Positions 51,198 through 63,589 of a stretch of 64,000 bases of DNA are shown in pieces. The DNA is taken from the NCBI RefSeq assembly GCF_000003815.2, contig NC_049983.1, positions 62,001-126,000 on the forward strand. The letters are read 5' to 3'. The notes under the pieces were generated by a model, which was given only the letters and a program-made list of their open reading frames with translations, was not told the DNA's origin and ran no database searches. This DNA comes from Branchiostoma floridae (lineage: Eukaryota > Chordata > Leptocardii > Amphioxiformes > Branchiostomatidae). Position 1 is the stretch's first letter. Each line of letters begins with the position of its first letter. A program made the translations under genes and the position numbers.

Positions 51198-54100
51198 CTG
51201 TGGATAAAGAAATTGATATTTCAGTAATAAAGTAATTAATACCATTCCTTCACATTAGAAGATCAATTCACAAGTTAGAAGATCAATCCTGAAGTGGTAA
51301 GCCTTGCGTTTACTTTTGCAGCATTTAGGGCCAATTTACAAAAGGCACTGTGCACCACAGTGGCCTAGGACAGTTTTCATGTTACTAAAAATTTTACACC
51401 GACCAATTGGGACTCTGGCTGAGCGCCACAGCACAGAGAACAAGTGCTGTTTTCCACCAAACAAATGATGACTTTCTCCTCTTCTTAGTCAGTGAGTCAC
51501 ACATACTCATGATACTGGTGATACCACCCATATTTAATACATAGAAAAGTCATGCAAAACAATCACTTAAAATTAAATACACATTTACCTACATTTCAAA
51601 CCTCAAGTACCACCACTTTTGGTTAAAAAAGCTGGAGTTCAACTCCAACATTTTAACTACCTACAGCCATAAGAATGTCATGATACTAGGATTTTACCCC
51701 GTCCTAATGGATCAGTCCACTCTGTCAAGGTAGCACAACACAGTATTTATGCACGACCCACGGGGATCCATGACATGGGTACATAAACTTTTAAAAGTAG
51801 TACAGATAAACTTGTTGAAGGAGAGTTTAAACAAGCCTTATTTGAGGTGCAGACAGATATAACCTGTGCTGTGTGGTCACGGAAGGTGTTGACTCTGAGA
51901 CTGTATGGTTTGAAATAGCTGCATGTGCACCCAGGTGCACCAAAAATTGGAGCTGTGAACCTACCATTTCCACTCATAGATAAAAATGTACATGTGGACA
52001 AACAAACTATCACAAATCCAGAATCTCACCTGTTGATGAGGACAAACATACTAACTCCAACATACTAGAGCATGCTGACTTTTCAGATGAACTTAACCAT
52101 ACAGCATAACTGGCAATCTTTAGCCAAGATATATAGAAATAGAGTTGCATAAATTACTTTTGCACTTACTTCTTATACTATTTCTGTGCCTTATGAAAAC
52201 ACCCCACTTTGCTTTATTCAATATAATTACAATACATGTACACACCCAAAATCCTTGCACCCCATCTTGTACTCTGTGAGCCTACTACTAAAGGAAAAAA
52301 GGTAGGGTAAGACCCAGGGTGACCTACTTAACGTAGACAACCTACGTAGTGACACAAGTCTGCATGATACAAGCTACAAAGGGCCAAAGAGCTACAAAGG
52401 GCCATGGTGGACCAAGTGCATTGGAGGAGCCTTTACGGATTGGTTCGAGCGGGAGTAAGTACATGTGCATTGTTTGAATACATAGGGAAACATCATAGAC
52501 TTTGTTGTAGAAAATTTCAAACACTATCACATTTTGAATTTTCCCTAGACTACTTTGTAGGATTATTTGGAAGGAGTTGAAATCACTTTTTCAGACATGA
52601 CCTGGTCCCTTTTCAGTGTGACACTGATAAAATTTATGCATCTGAAGTTTCTGGACAAATTATGCAACACAATCACTATGTTTCAAGAGCAGCAGCTATG
52701 TTTCTCCAAGATTAAATGATTTGAGTCTTTCCTTCCAGCTAGGAGATTGCTTGGGCATTCTCACCCTGCTACAATTCTACCTGACACCACTCTTAACTTA
52801 CAGAGCACAAAATGGGAATACGGTTTGGGTGTGACCTAAAATCCTTGAAAACTTTCTTTTCCATGAAAATTTTTGCCCGATCTGGAGACTTTTTGAGTTT
52901 GAAGGGACAGGTATCTAAGGGTCTAACTCTAAGCTTTCTAAGCTTGGGTCAAAATTTGTTCAGTTCAGCACTTTAGCTGGTGTCAGGACAGGTTTTAGTC
53001 ATAGGGTGCTACGGGTCATATCAGGAGGGAACAGGGGTCAAAGGCAAGGTTTCTTTCATAGAATGTGCTTTTCTAGACCAAAGTAACTTTCTGGTGGAGA
53101 AGCATTTTTAAGACTGAATTTGAAAAATGGGTCACTGCTTTCAGTATATCATAAGTTATAACATGCTTTCCAATGGGCAGCCCTAAGGGACTGACCTGCA
53201 CCTTGAACAGCTGCTTGGCATGTCATTATATCTCACAATCAGCTGTAAGTTGCTAGATAAACATCTGCTTGCAGAAATTTCAGGCACCTCAGATCTACAA
53301 AAGTCAACGACTGTTCCACAATCCTAAAAAAATGGGGTGTTTACGGAATTATTACAGACAGCAGAAAAGTTTGCGGTTTTCGCAAGGCAGTCTTACCGCA
53401 AAATCAAACGCAGCGCAAACATTTTTCATTACAGTATGAGACGGTCTTGTGACCGGAGTGTATGATACAACCGCAAACTCAAAACCACCACAACGCTCCA
53501 CTTTCCGGATATCATGAAAATAAATCCCCGCAAACTTAAAATGCATTTACAGCACATTTCTTAAGGAAAGTTTCGGTGAAAACAAAATAACATGCAATAC
53601 CGCGCAGGTCCAGAATAATCACGGGCCAAACTACATAATGATCCGTCAAACTCCTGCTTAACTTAATTCCATTCAAAAAATTAAACAAAACTGCAGTTAC
53701 AAACAAGCTGCCAGGGGGCCGTAGACTTTCACCACATATTCCCTGTCCCAAGACCTATCTACCAATAAAAATTTACCCCTAACTTTGAACCCTCGCTGCA
53801 GTACTGGAATTTGCTGCTAGGATGTCTGCATGTTATCGAACTTGACATTAATTTTTCCGACTCCTACCCATCAATCATCATGCAGGATCAGCCAAAGCTT
53901 CTTGAGTTACTGTTGTCTGCAAACAAATAAACACACAAAGTTGAAACATACATGGCCTACTGTGGTACCAACAGAAAGTTTTTAACTTGACCTTTCATTC
54001 CATCAGGAAGGTCCATTTGTCTGTGTGGCAGGACCTACATACACACCCAAACACACACATACCCACATACATGGCACAACCAAAGACATTATCTTCTTGT

Positions 54101-55009
54101 TGAAGATAAAAATATCATGTTATGCTGTTTACAGACAGACACACACAATCAGTCAGACATACAACCTTCTTATAGAGGTGCAGCAGCCAGTCTTCCTTGA
54201 ATAATTTGGACATCTATGTTACATGTTTCAATATTTTCGTGTACTCCAACTAAAGCTTCCACATCCAAACAACAACAATTAGTGATTCTCCCCTGACTCC
54301 ATTAGCATACGATAAACGAGAGCAGATGTCACAGATGGCGGGAAGTTGTTTGCGTGGGCACAGAGGGGAGTCTAACGGCAAAATTTCTCTCTTCTGCTAC
54401 AAATTATATCTATTCAAATCTCATTGTAAAAGAAGCATTATGACGTACAAGGCATTCCTTAAACCGTCCACAATTTATCTGGTATCAAGTTCAACTACTT
54501 GAAGGTCCTTGAAGTGGTAATTGTTAACGTTACATATTGTAGACAATTGTAGACCAGTTTCTGCTTTACCACTATCATGTTTTTCCCACTCTCATAACGC
54601 ATAAATACAACTTAACAAGCAAGCAAATGACGAAAAAACATACCGTAAGCGATACAATGTTCTTCAACTTTCACAACTAGACACGGGGACTTACTTTAAG
54701 GGCCAACAATACAACCGTAACACCGCATGGGGACGGGATATCTATTTTCTTCTCCTTTCACGTCATAGAAATTTTGACACGATAAGTTGAGTTTCTAGGT
54801 AAAAATAATTTTGGATAACTTGTCGGGAACAAAACCTTCCATGGCCTGATTCTAAAGTATCGTACATAGAAAGTGTTTCTTCTGTCTGTTCAGAATGGTG
54901 ACGCCATCTTGGAGTTGGACCATCAGCGTTTCGATAAAATAACCTTGCCTAGGAAACAAACCAGATTTTCGTCGTCTGAAGCATCTATTATAAATTAAGA
55001 GCAACTTAC
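51198..55009. other. Possible intron or intergenic region
   Basis: Would be intronic if the weak exons at 51101 and 55010 belong together. It holds one eroded MITE (53354). A YY1-like motif near 54910 suggests a promoter. No coding exon with homology. Confidence 0.3.
53354..53552. mobile_element. CTGTAAATGCA-family MITE, copy 5, eroded
   Basis: Internal sequence (TTTGCGGTTTTCGCA... to CGCAAACTTAAAATGCATTT) matches the RTCB-intron copies; the left end is degraded. Confidence 0.6.
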
Positions 55010-55212
55010 CCCCTGATATTACACGTTCCCTTTAGTCTCAGCCCTGCTGTCTTCCGATCAAAGCCGCATTCGTCAGCCACCAAAGTAACTTTCTGGACGG
55101 TTTGGTACCTCCGGTTAGTCTCTTTGCCTTTAAAAAGTTGTGTGGTATTTGTATGTGGGGGCAGTGGTTGGCCACAAGTCACGTGATAGTCCCTCGGAGA
55201 GTGACGTTTCAT
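55010..55212 (-). CDS. Possible first exon, unknown gene
   Basis: Open from an ATG at 55212 for 67 codons (MKRHSPRDYHVTCGQPLPPH ...) to a strong donor GTAAGT at 55009-55004. Family unknown; it could equally be a 5' UTR exon. A YY1-like CAAGATGGCG on the same strand at about 54907-54916 hints at promoter activity nearby. It could be the start of the gene ending at 51101, but I could not connect them in frame. Confidence 0.22.
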
Positions 55213-55232
55213 GGAGTCTGTGACTGATTAGT

Positions 55233-55488
55233 GCCACCAGTCTAATCTCAAAGCAGATACTACGGTGGCGTAAGATAGTATCATAACTCATAACTGAGAC
55301 ATCTTAGGGGTGTACATTTAACGTTACCACGTTAACACTTGCCACATGCACACCTACGACGTAGGTGTGCATGTGGCAAGTGTTAGCGTCCGCCAGGCCT
55401 TCTTATCCTACGGCGGTACGGGCTACACTCCTTGGCCAGTTTTGATAAGATTCTTATGCCCGTGACCGCAAGATCTGCTTTGAGATTA
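55233..55488. mobile_element. Hairpin MITE (TAATCTCAAAGCAGATC family), copy 2
   Basis: 256 bp, same arms, with an extra perfect 25-bp-stem hairpin (55333-55385) inside. Confidence 0.65.
55333..55385. repeat. Perfect inverted repeat, 25-bp arms, 3-nt loop
   Basis: TAACACTTGCCACATGCACA CCTAC and its exact complement separated by GAC. Confidence 0.85.
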
Positions 55489-55558
55489 TCACTTGTCAGC
55501 GAGAATCGTGAAAATAGATACTGAGTAGTCTCAACTAGGCCCTATGGGTACACGGGCA

Positions 55559-55748
55559 TACTCTCCAAGCAGAGGTTAGGCTCCGACTGTTTTTTCAACT
55601 TTTTTTCAACCTCTGCATGCCGGCAGTCGCAGGTTAGGTTGGACACAGCAAAAAAAAAAAAAAAGACAAAATAGAAAGTCCGATAAAAACGACTAAAAAA
55701 ACGTTGAAAAAACAGCAGGAGCCTAACCTCTGCTTCAATTGGAGAGTA
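55559..55748. mobile_element. Hairpin MITE (TACTCTCCAAGCAGAGG ends)
   Basis: 190 bp, ends TACTCTCCAAGCAGAGGTTA and complement, A/T-rich centre. A truncated end of the same family is at 42248-42285. Confidence 0.65.
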
Positions 55749-55996
55749 ACACGGGGGATCCGTAGCTCAAATGTGTTGATGACCGTTGATGTGTCATGGG
55801 CAGACGCCTCATCAGTTGGCACTCTGGGTCAAAGAATCTGACAGTTGAGCCAGGGCGACAACATGTAAAAATTAACGCCTTTTTAGCGATGAAATTCGTT
55901 GAGCGATCTGTCAAATCGCTCGCACGGCGGCAGCTACGTCTCGTAGCCTCCACCAGACCTTCCTACAAGCAGGGATTTCGGTGACATAAGATAGTA

Positions 55997-57497
55997 AGGG
56001 ACGGTACGGCGTTTAGTGAGGGGGGAGGGCCGGTCGCCAGAGGGTCGGGTCAAAAATTTTTGGGTAGGCCCTCCCCCCAGGTAAAATTTTTTTTGCTAGG
56101 CCCTCCCCCCAAGTCAAAATATTTTTGCTTGGCCCTCCCCCCTCCTATCAACTTTGAAAAAAAAAATTCAAGACGCCAATAAAACACCGCTCCCATTTGG
56201 AAATGTGCTTTGCGTCATACTTTTTCATGATTTTCATCGCGAAGCAGATCTCTCACCCCTAGTAAAAAAAAGGGGGAACAGAATGGCTCAAAATATCTGC
56301 TTAATAGAGGGATAAATATTTGCTTTATAGAAGCTATTTCATTGTTTTGATATTAAAACAACACCTAAAAAGCATTTATATCTGGATTTCTAGTAGATTT
56401 GCGCCACGAAGCGGCGCGTGCCCCGCCCCCTAAATTTACGTATTGCAAGCTCGCGGGCCTGAGCGGCTTGACGGAAACTATTTTCAATTTACATATATTT
56501 TGGACTTTTTCTTGGTTCTGTGGTGGTAATAACTTACGGTAAATCGGGGAAAAATGAAAACCAAGACGACAGCACGATTCGACTAACCAAAACTGTAGTG
56601 GGGAGGGGGGCGCCGACGCTGATTTTCCCACGGCGGGATAGATCGGTCGCCTCTAGCCGCCGGCGGGCGTGAGAACGAAGACTTGCAGGAGATCTTTTAG
56701 AAATGCCACGCTTTTTTTGCCAGGATTTCCTGCATTGCTTTTTTATGGGAAAATTTGCTGGTCAAATGACTTTTCTATGAAAAAAAATACGACGGTTTCA
56801 AGTTTTTGAGAACGACGTTCCGAACACCATGTCTGGCGCGGCAAAGGCACAAAGAATCGCAAGGTAGGTCCGGGGAAATTTTGAAATCTTGACCCTCTTA
56901 AAAGCTATTTCCTTCAGTTTGAGGGAAATATTTTGCTAGAACAAAGCAAACTTTAATGGCATTTCAATTTAGAAATACAAAATTGAATCCCCCTCCAAAC
57001 ACATTATCACGATGTCGGTCATCAAAGGCGCGAGTCCGGTCACGTCGAAAGGGATCCAGGGAATTTGCAAATATTTACCCTCGAGCTCTGAAACGCCATT
57101 TCTTACATTTTGAGGGCAATAAGACAGGGGTAAATTTTGCTGGCAGACTAATCTAGAGTTTAATAACATTTCTGTAAGTGAAAAAGGTTTTCGAGGGCGT
57201 CATGCATACGCCCCGCCCCCTCCCTTTCGCATTTTCACTGTGTCCCGAGCGCCAACCTTGGGCGATCCCTTGCAGAGGTCCAGAAAAATTTTGAAATCTT
57301 GACCCTCTGAAACGCCGTTTCTTGGATTTTAAGGGACAAATTTTACTGGTAGACCAAGCTATTTTTTTTTGCTTAGCCCTCCCCCCAAGTCAATTTTTTT
57401 TTGCTTGGCCCTCCCCCTGGCAAAATATTTTTTTGCTTGGCCCTCCCCCCCCCCTGGCGACCGGCCCTCCCCCCTCGCTAAATGCCGTACGGTCCCT
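55997..57497. mobile_element. 1.5-kb MULE-like element with 9-bp target duplication
   Basis: Inverted ends AGGGACGGTACGGCG / TGCCGTACGGTCCCT, long subterminal runs of GGCCCTCCCCC units on both sides, and a perfect AAGATAGTA duplication (55988-55996, 57498-57506). No transposase-like ORF. The 9-bp duplication suggests Mutator-like mobilisation; this is an inference. Confidence 0.72.
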
Positions 57498-57506
57498 AAG
57501 ATAGTA

Positions 57507-57767
57507 TCATTTATGAGCTGGGGAAGGAGTTTCAATGGTCATTGCGGTGTCCAATTGTTTTATTTATTTATTGAGGTTTTCTCCACATACATAGATAATG
57601 GAGGGTATGGCGGAAAAGGCGACGGCAATAAAACTCCTCTGCCGGCTAAACTCCTTCCCCAGATTATTATAGTATGTGGGGAAGGACAACCTCAAGCCAA
57701 CCGTTCACACTACCCAGATTATGATGCTATCTTATGCCACCGCACGATCTGCTTGGAGATTAGCCTT
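57507..57767. mobile_element. Hairpin MITE family, copy 3, right half after the MULE-like insertion
   Basis: Continues the family body and ends CTATCTTATGCCACCGCACG ATCTGCTTGGAGATTA; the left half lies before 55988. The 1.5-kb element split this copy. Confidence 0.55.
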
Positions 57768-57937
57768 CCTACGGGGGTGGGGCATGGTAGAATTCGGCCA
57801 ACAACAAAAATCGGGAAATTTGCCAGGGGGATTCCTGTCTCCTCTCCGCGCGGCCGACCCACTCCTCTGGTAGCAAAACTCCCCTGACAAATTATTCTCC
57901 CTCTCCTTCTATGTAGTCAGTCTGGTACACCCTGGTC

Positions 57938-58245
57938 TGCTAGGCCCCGGTCACAAGAATCGTACGATTGACTGCGATGGAGGTTTTATGCGCGGTATAA
58001 GCACATTGTGTCGTAAGTCGGGGAAGAATCGGAAGCAATGGTTTTAATATATGAAGCCGTGATCACAAGGATCGTAGTGCATCGTACGATGAGGTCATAG
58101 GAGCGTACCTGCGTCAATCGCAGGTAAATCATAGTAAATCGGGGAGCATCCTATGACGAAAATAGAGCTGAAATGGATTTTGAACATGTTCAAAGTTTCT
58201 CCATCGCCGTACGATTTTTATTGCCCCCATATCAGACTTCATTAA
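57938..58245. mobile_element. Related CCCCGGTCACA element fragment
   Basis: Starts GGCCCCGGTCACAAGAATCG and runs through the same body as the inverted 61740-62022. Its other end is lost or scrambled. Confidence 0.55.
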
Positions 58246-58551
58246 GGTCATTTTTTTTCTGCTGATGACGTTAAAGATTCATACATTTTTAGCATGTTGT
58301 GATGGTTTTAGTTTTCCCTGATATTGGAGGTTTTTTGGAGGGGGGGGGGGTCCGCGATTTTCAACGTTGGTTCTATTGTGCCGGGAAAGGGAGTTTGTTG
58401 AGGAAGGGAGTTTGCCGTGATAGCGAGTTTTCCGTGATAGCGAGTTTTCCGTGATAGCGAGGGGGCAGAAACTCTCCTTTTGACGACATGAACATTTGAG
58501 TAAAAAGTACACATTAGCGCTGTCAGATAAGGTTTTAACATCTAACACATG

Positions 58552-58670
58552 AAATGTTCAAACTTCCAAGTCTGTTGAGGAGGCGTTGAATGGGCAGTTT
58601 GGGCAGTGAAGCAAATAATGATCATGAATGCTTTCACATCGGCACCCGCAGCTGCAAGAAGGACTCGTAA
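58552..58670 (-). pseudogene. Second copy of the retrotransposon Cys-His segment
   Basis: Minus strand reads SCSCGCRCES and HYLLHCPN, clearly homologous to 62505-62580, then degenerates. Opposite orientation to that copy. Confidence 0.6.
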
Positions 58671-58999
58671 CTGTATTACATTATACGTTACGACTATGGT
58701 TTAAGCTGCAGGAGCCGATGCGACAACGAGTATTAGATAAAGCAGGAAACAGGAGTATTTTTGGTCCTGAATTAAGATATGATACAATAGCTCAGCTGGG
58801 CGAAATGAATTGACCATAATTAAACATAAAAGCATTTAACAACACACGTTTGAGTCAAGGCCGTTCCACAGCTCAGTTAAGCACGGTACAACATTTTTTT
58901 AAAACAAGTAGTATTCCAGATTGGTACATAGAAATTATGTTTGTTGCGAAGATTGTATGATGTTGTTGCGAAAACATTGTCATTGGCCGGTGCTACTAT

Positions 59000-59185
59000 A
59001 GCACCGGTCACAAAGCGCGTACGATTTCTTGCGATAGCATATTCCGTATATCGCACTATGAGTGCAGTGAACCGCAGATAAATCGTAATCAAAATCAGCT
59101 ATCGCAGAGCATCGGATGATGTTCCAAATCTTTCCAGTCGGTCGTACGATTTTTTACTTGTGTCTCTTCTGAATAGCCGCTTGAC
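59000..59185. mobile_element. Related GGTCACAAAGCGCGTACGAT element fragment
   Basis: GCACCGGTCACAAAGCGCGT followed by a body matching 60975-61140 (TCGCANNGCATCGGATGATG). Confidence 0.5.
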
Positions 59186-59389
59186 CGCTTTTGTGCATGC
59201 TTCTTCAACCAACCGAATGTGGACATAGCTGTTGAATACCTTCCTATAATGTCTTTTACTGAAAAAAGAAACAATAACAACATGAGTCTTACAGAATGAT
59301 CACATTGTTGGAGTTTATCTTAGTTCCCATTTTATTCATGGGGTTGTCAAGCTCACCCAGACTATTGCCCTGGTCCGATGGAGGTATGT

Positions 59390-59800
59390 ACCAATCACAA
59401 GCAGTTTCATTCCTGCAAGTGGGTTTGTGTCCAAATGACCTCACAGTCTGTGTCCAGATTGGGTCTGTGGGTGACAATCAGATCATCCCTGTTTGCCTGA
59501 AATAACACCACCTCCTGGGCCAGTTTGTCTGTCTTTACGGTGTACTATGTAGCTGTCAGGGAATATTTTGCTGCTTGATATTTTATAATTGAGCCATGAC
59601 TCTGTGCCCGCTAATATGTCTGGTTTATAAGTGTCAATCACAGTTGCCAATTCAGCAGTTTTGTTTCGAACACTCGGCAGTTTACCAGCAATAGAGTGAA
59701 CGTAACATTGATCAGATATATCTTTTCCCAGCCAAGCTCGTGTAGATCGAAGAGAAGAATAAGAAGACTCGCTCACGGCCCCAGATACCGTAAGGGTGTG
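59390..59800 (-). pseudogene. Non-LTR retrotransposon apurinic endonuclease, N-terminal fragment
   Basis: Reads NKTAELATVIDTYKPDILAG, TESWLN, then HRKDRQTGPGGGV, the start of the AP-endonuclease domain of CR1-like elements. The frame breaks after GGGV and similarity continues one frame over (THRPNLDTDCEVIWTQTHLQ). With the segment at 58552-58670 in the same orientation it may be one element missing its reverse transcriptase. Confidence 0.65.
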
Positions 59801-59997
59801 GTCACATAGGTCGTGCAATCGGCGTGGGATCGCTAACTACGCGGCCATTTTAGAGGACATGTACGTGTAGTCACAGTCTACAGGACGTATTAATATTACT
59901 GCCGGAAATGTCATTTAGAGCTCTCAAACTCGTCGTCCGACCGATTTTTGCACAATGTGACAGGGGAACACCTGCGTATATATCTAAGTCCGTATGA

Positions 59998-60215
59998 GGC
60001 GCGCATGGGAGTATTTACCTCCACTAGGCTCCACAGGTCGTTGGAAAAAAATAATTGAAATTGGACAAACGTAAATAGGTAACATGTCAGACGAGTTAGC
60101 TTGGTCGCTAACCATACTTCTCGGACAGCTAACTCATCTGGCATGTTATATATCTATATTTGTCCAATTTGTACTGTTTTCCCCGCGACCTGTGGAGCCT
60201 GGTAGAGACTAAGAG
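59998..60215. mobile_element. Hairpin element related to the TAGCCTCTACCAGG family
   Basis: Arms CTCCACTAGGCTCCACAGGT / ACCTGTGGAGCCTGGTAGAG with TTGGACAAA/TTTGTCCAA inside, and a central CGAGTTAGCT/AGCTAACTC inverted repeat. A half copy lies at about 30430-30540. Confidence 0.55.
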
Positions 60216-60275
60216 CTTCATATATACGCACCTCAAACGGACTTGAATATATACGCATGTGTGAACCCACCTTTA

Positions 60276-62161
60276 TACCCCCCTCACATTAAATACGATC
60301 TTCGGACGTACTTCGCGATCGCGGGAAGGTCGGCTGATTTTAAGATCTTAAGATGGTCTTGCGTATTTTTGGCCCAAAATCTGTACATGTCCCCCTCACA
60401 TATAAGCGAGCCTCGTGCGATCGACGGTGAATAAATCTATGATAATGAACCTCCCATGACCTCTTGCACGCGGACAAGGGAACACAAAACGTTCCTCAAA
60501 AAAAAAAGGCAAGAGATCAATAAATGTTGCTTATTTTGTTGTCGGGATCTTTTTAACCAATGAATGGAATGCGCGGGCATAATAGAAATGACACAAGAAA
60601 GGAAAGTGAGTCACAAAGCCAGCCTACATACTGTCACAGGGGCCACAATGTTAGAATTACCCTCACATGCCCAGAAATTCAATAATTGTAAACAATCGGA
60701 AGTCGGGTGAACGTCGCCCAAACGTCGCCCGACTAACGGGCGTTCGCCATCCGATTTGCGCTCGATGATTAATAATTATGTCTGTGCTCGCCTATCGGTC
60801 TTCAATCGTTGGATTGACGCAAGACTATTGACCGATACCCTTGCGAGGTACGCACGATTTGCACGCACGATCTGCGACTCGGTAACGAGCTCTGCGATCT
60901 CGGAGATCTCTTGCGACTTGTCGCTTATGTTAAGAACATGTTTCGCTGCACCGCTACCGTCGTAAAGCCCCGGTCACAAAGCGCGTACGATACGATGGAC
61001 TATTCCGCATATCGTACGATGAGCGCAGTACATCGCAACAAAATCGTAAGCATCGTAAGCCATCGCAACGCATCGGATGATGTTCAAAATTTTTCCAGCG
61101 TCGCACGATTTTTCACTTGTGTCTCTTCTGTATAGCCGTCTGACCGCTTTTGTGCTTCTTTAACCAACAAAATGTGGACATAGCTGTTGAATACCTTCCT
61201 ATAATATCTTTAACTGTAAAAATAAATTAAAAAAGACCATGACAACAAGAGTATTACAAGCAAAAGTTCAAATCAAGCGTGAGTACTGGTATGGTTATCT
61301 CGGCCTGCTTGCCGGCTCTACGTGTCAGGCTCTTTCGAAGATCGTATCATGATATGCTATCAACAAAAAGATGCCATCATACAAAAATCATATCATAAGC
61401 ATTATATCATATATATTTCCGACTCATAGAGCCTGCCTTTATGTTCGAGTTGTCCCCATGGTTATTACGATTATGGTAAACTGACCCAAGACCGACGAGA
61501 GCTGAGATTTGATCTAATTATAAACTCACGTGCATGAAGCGATCAAACAATTGTCTGCATCACCTATGCGGGGCGCGCTGTTCTCTGGTTGCGACTGTGG
61601 CAGTTGCGACTCATATATTTTCCCTTTTCGTCAATATCGACAATATCAGGGAAAACTGAAAACATCACAACATGCTAACAATTCACAAATCTATAACCTC
61701 ATCAGTAGACAAAATTTGCCGTAATTAAGTCTGCTATGGGGGCAAATAAAATCTTACGACGATAGCGAGATTTTGAACATGTTCAAAATCCATTTCAGCT
61801 CTATTTTTCGCCATACGACGCTCCCCGATTTACTATGATTCACTGCGATTGACGCAGGCACGCTCTTATGACCTCATCGTACGATGCACTACGCGCTTTG
61901 TGACCACGGCTTTATATACTTAAACCATTGCTTCCGATTCTCCCCCGACTTACGACGCACTGCGCTTATCCTGCGCATCGGAAGGAATCGCAATGAATCG
62001 TACGCGCTTTGTGACCGGGGCTTAAGACTCCTGAAAATTGCCGGCGATCCCTAAAAATCGCAAGATGATCGTGAGAACACCAGACGTCTTACTCACGAAA
62101 ATGTCATTTAGAGCTCGTAAACTGGTCTTCCGATCGAATCGCGCCTAATGTGAGGGGGGTA
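60276..62161. mobile_element. Harbinger-like element, interrupted (outer)
   Basis: Perfect 16-bp ends TACCCCCCTCACATTA / TAATGTGAGGGGGGTA with the 3-bp duplication TTA on both sides. The body is related to 44435-44882. It contains the inner element 60966-62022. Confidence 0.7.
60966..62022. mobile_element. Harbinger-like element nested inside another
   Basis: Ends AGCCCCGGTCACAAAGCGCG / CGCGCTTTGTGACCGGGGCT (1057 bp), flanked by TAA on both sides. No transposase. The internal right portion (61740-62022) is a near-complement of 57940-58240. Confidence 0.72.
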
Positions 62162-62419
62162 TTAGGACGCGGTCACATAGGTCGTGTGATCGTCATCGAT
62201 GCCATATTTCGATCCATGCGATTTTTGGGACTCGTCCGATGCTCGCTGCGCACCAAAACTTGTTCTAACATCAGCGACTAGTCGCCGGTGATGTTTGAGG
62301 TCGCAGAACTTTGAGGTGTCGAGTAGAGTCCGACTTGTTGATCGTTGGTCGCAAATCGGATGACGTACTAGTGCTCCCGTTGGTCGGAAGAGTTTCGCCT
62401 GACTCCCGTTTGTTTCCAA

Positions 62420-62671
62420 ATGCAGACTTTCTTTGATCTAGCGAGGAGTTTTGTCATTGTGGCTCCGGATTCTGTCTTAGTATGCGGGCTGGGTTTATCA
62501 CACAATTCTTGCAGCTGCGGGTGCCGATGCGAAAGCATTCCTCATTATCTGCTTCACTGTCCTAATTATGTTCAACAACGTACACTCCTCTTAGACAGAC
62601 TTGAAAACCTGAATATTCCTAGGTTAGATTTAAATTCGTTATCTGATATCTTTTGTTTATCTGCTACTTAA
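62420..62671 (+). pseudogene. Non-LTR retrotransposon C-terminal Cys-His segment
   Basis: Encodes CSCGCRCES followed by HYLLHCPNY and QQRTLLLDRL, the Cys/His motif that ends many non-LTR retrotransposon polyproteins, then TAA. The 3' UTR runs to a poly(A)-like tail at 62964-62988. Upstream domains are missing. Confidence 0.7.
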
Positions 62672-62988
62672 AGGATCGGCTTTATTGACATCTGATATAA
62701 ATTCCCAAATTCTCTCCATAACTCAATCATACTTATCCGAAACAAAACGATTTTAATTATTGCTTTTTGTCTATCCTTATCATTTACTATTGGTAACATA
62801 AGTTTATCCGTCCGTTTCTTTTCAGAATTAGGCGTTCCCGTACCCGTTTCATCTTGTTTTTCCCATGTTGTGTGGTTATTTTTGTCTAGTGGTGTCTATA
62901 ATATAAGCCTGTGTGCTTGAGTAGGGGCACCACTATGTCTTTGTATTGTATTAATGTTGCAATAAAAAATAAAAATAAAAAAAATTCT
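62672..62988 (+). mobile_element. 3' UTR and A-rich tail of the retrotransposon fragment
   Basis: No coding; AT-rich and ends in AATAAAAAATAAAAATAAAA-type sequence, as expected for target-primed insertion. Confidence 0.55.
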
Positions 62989-63029
62989 TGTGGTCCACTG
63001 AATGGTTAAAAAGATCTCCACAACTTAAA

Positions 63030-63400
63030 CCCCGGTCACAAAGCGCGTACGATTTGCTGCGATGGAGGTTTTATGCGCGATATAAGCGCAGTACGTCGTA
63101 AGTCTGGAAAGAATCGGAAGCAATGGTTTATATATATATAACCGTGCTCACAAAGATCGTAGGACATCGTACGATAAGGTCATAAGAGCGTACCGGCGAT
63201 TTTCAGGGGTCCACGATGGTCGCGGTGTAGCGAAACATGTTCTTAACATAAGCGACAAGTCGCCGTTGATCTCTGAGTTCGCAGAGCTCGTTACCGAGTC
63301 ACCTGCAGATCGTCCGTACCTCGCATAGGTATCGGTCGACATTCGATTGATAGTTGGAAGTCAATCCAACGATTATTGACCGATTTCACCTCCAAAAGTC
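63030..63400. mobile_element. Left end of a CCCCGGTCACAAAGCGCG element running toward the window end
   Basis: ACCCCGGTCACAAAGCGCGT, then the shared body; 63226-63380 is the complement of 60770-60960. No matching right end is visible, so it may extend past the window and include the MADF-like fragment. Confidence 0.45.
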
Positions 63401-63589
63401 AAACGATTCTCGCTAAAACTGAGACGGCCCGCAGGATCTAGGAGTATCGCACAAACTCTGGCGACCTTCCTCCACATCTTGCTCTTGTGCAAAGTCAGTG
63501 AAGTCGGGCGTGTTTCCTACTAGCATTCTGCTTGTGTGGGGAGAATGTTCTGCAAGCCTAGACCGAGCTCCTGTCAATTGGTCCTGTCA

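Noticed and set aside
53203..53249. Internal exon of an unknown gene (LIVRYNDMPSSCSRC)
   Set aside because: Only 47 nt, no homology; splice signals alone are not sufficient.
59296..59505. Plus-strand open frame with a hydrophobic start
   Set aside because: It is antisense to a retrotransposon endonuclease fragment.
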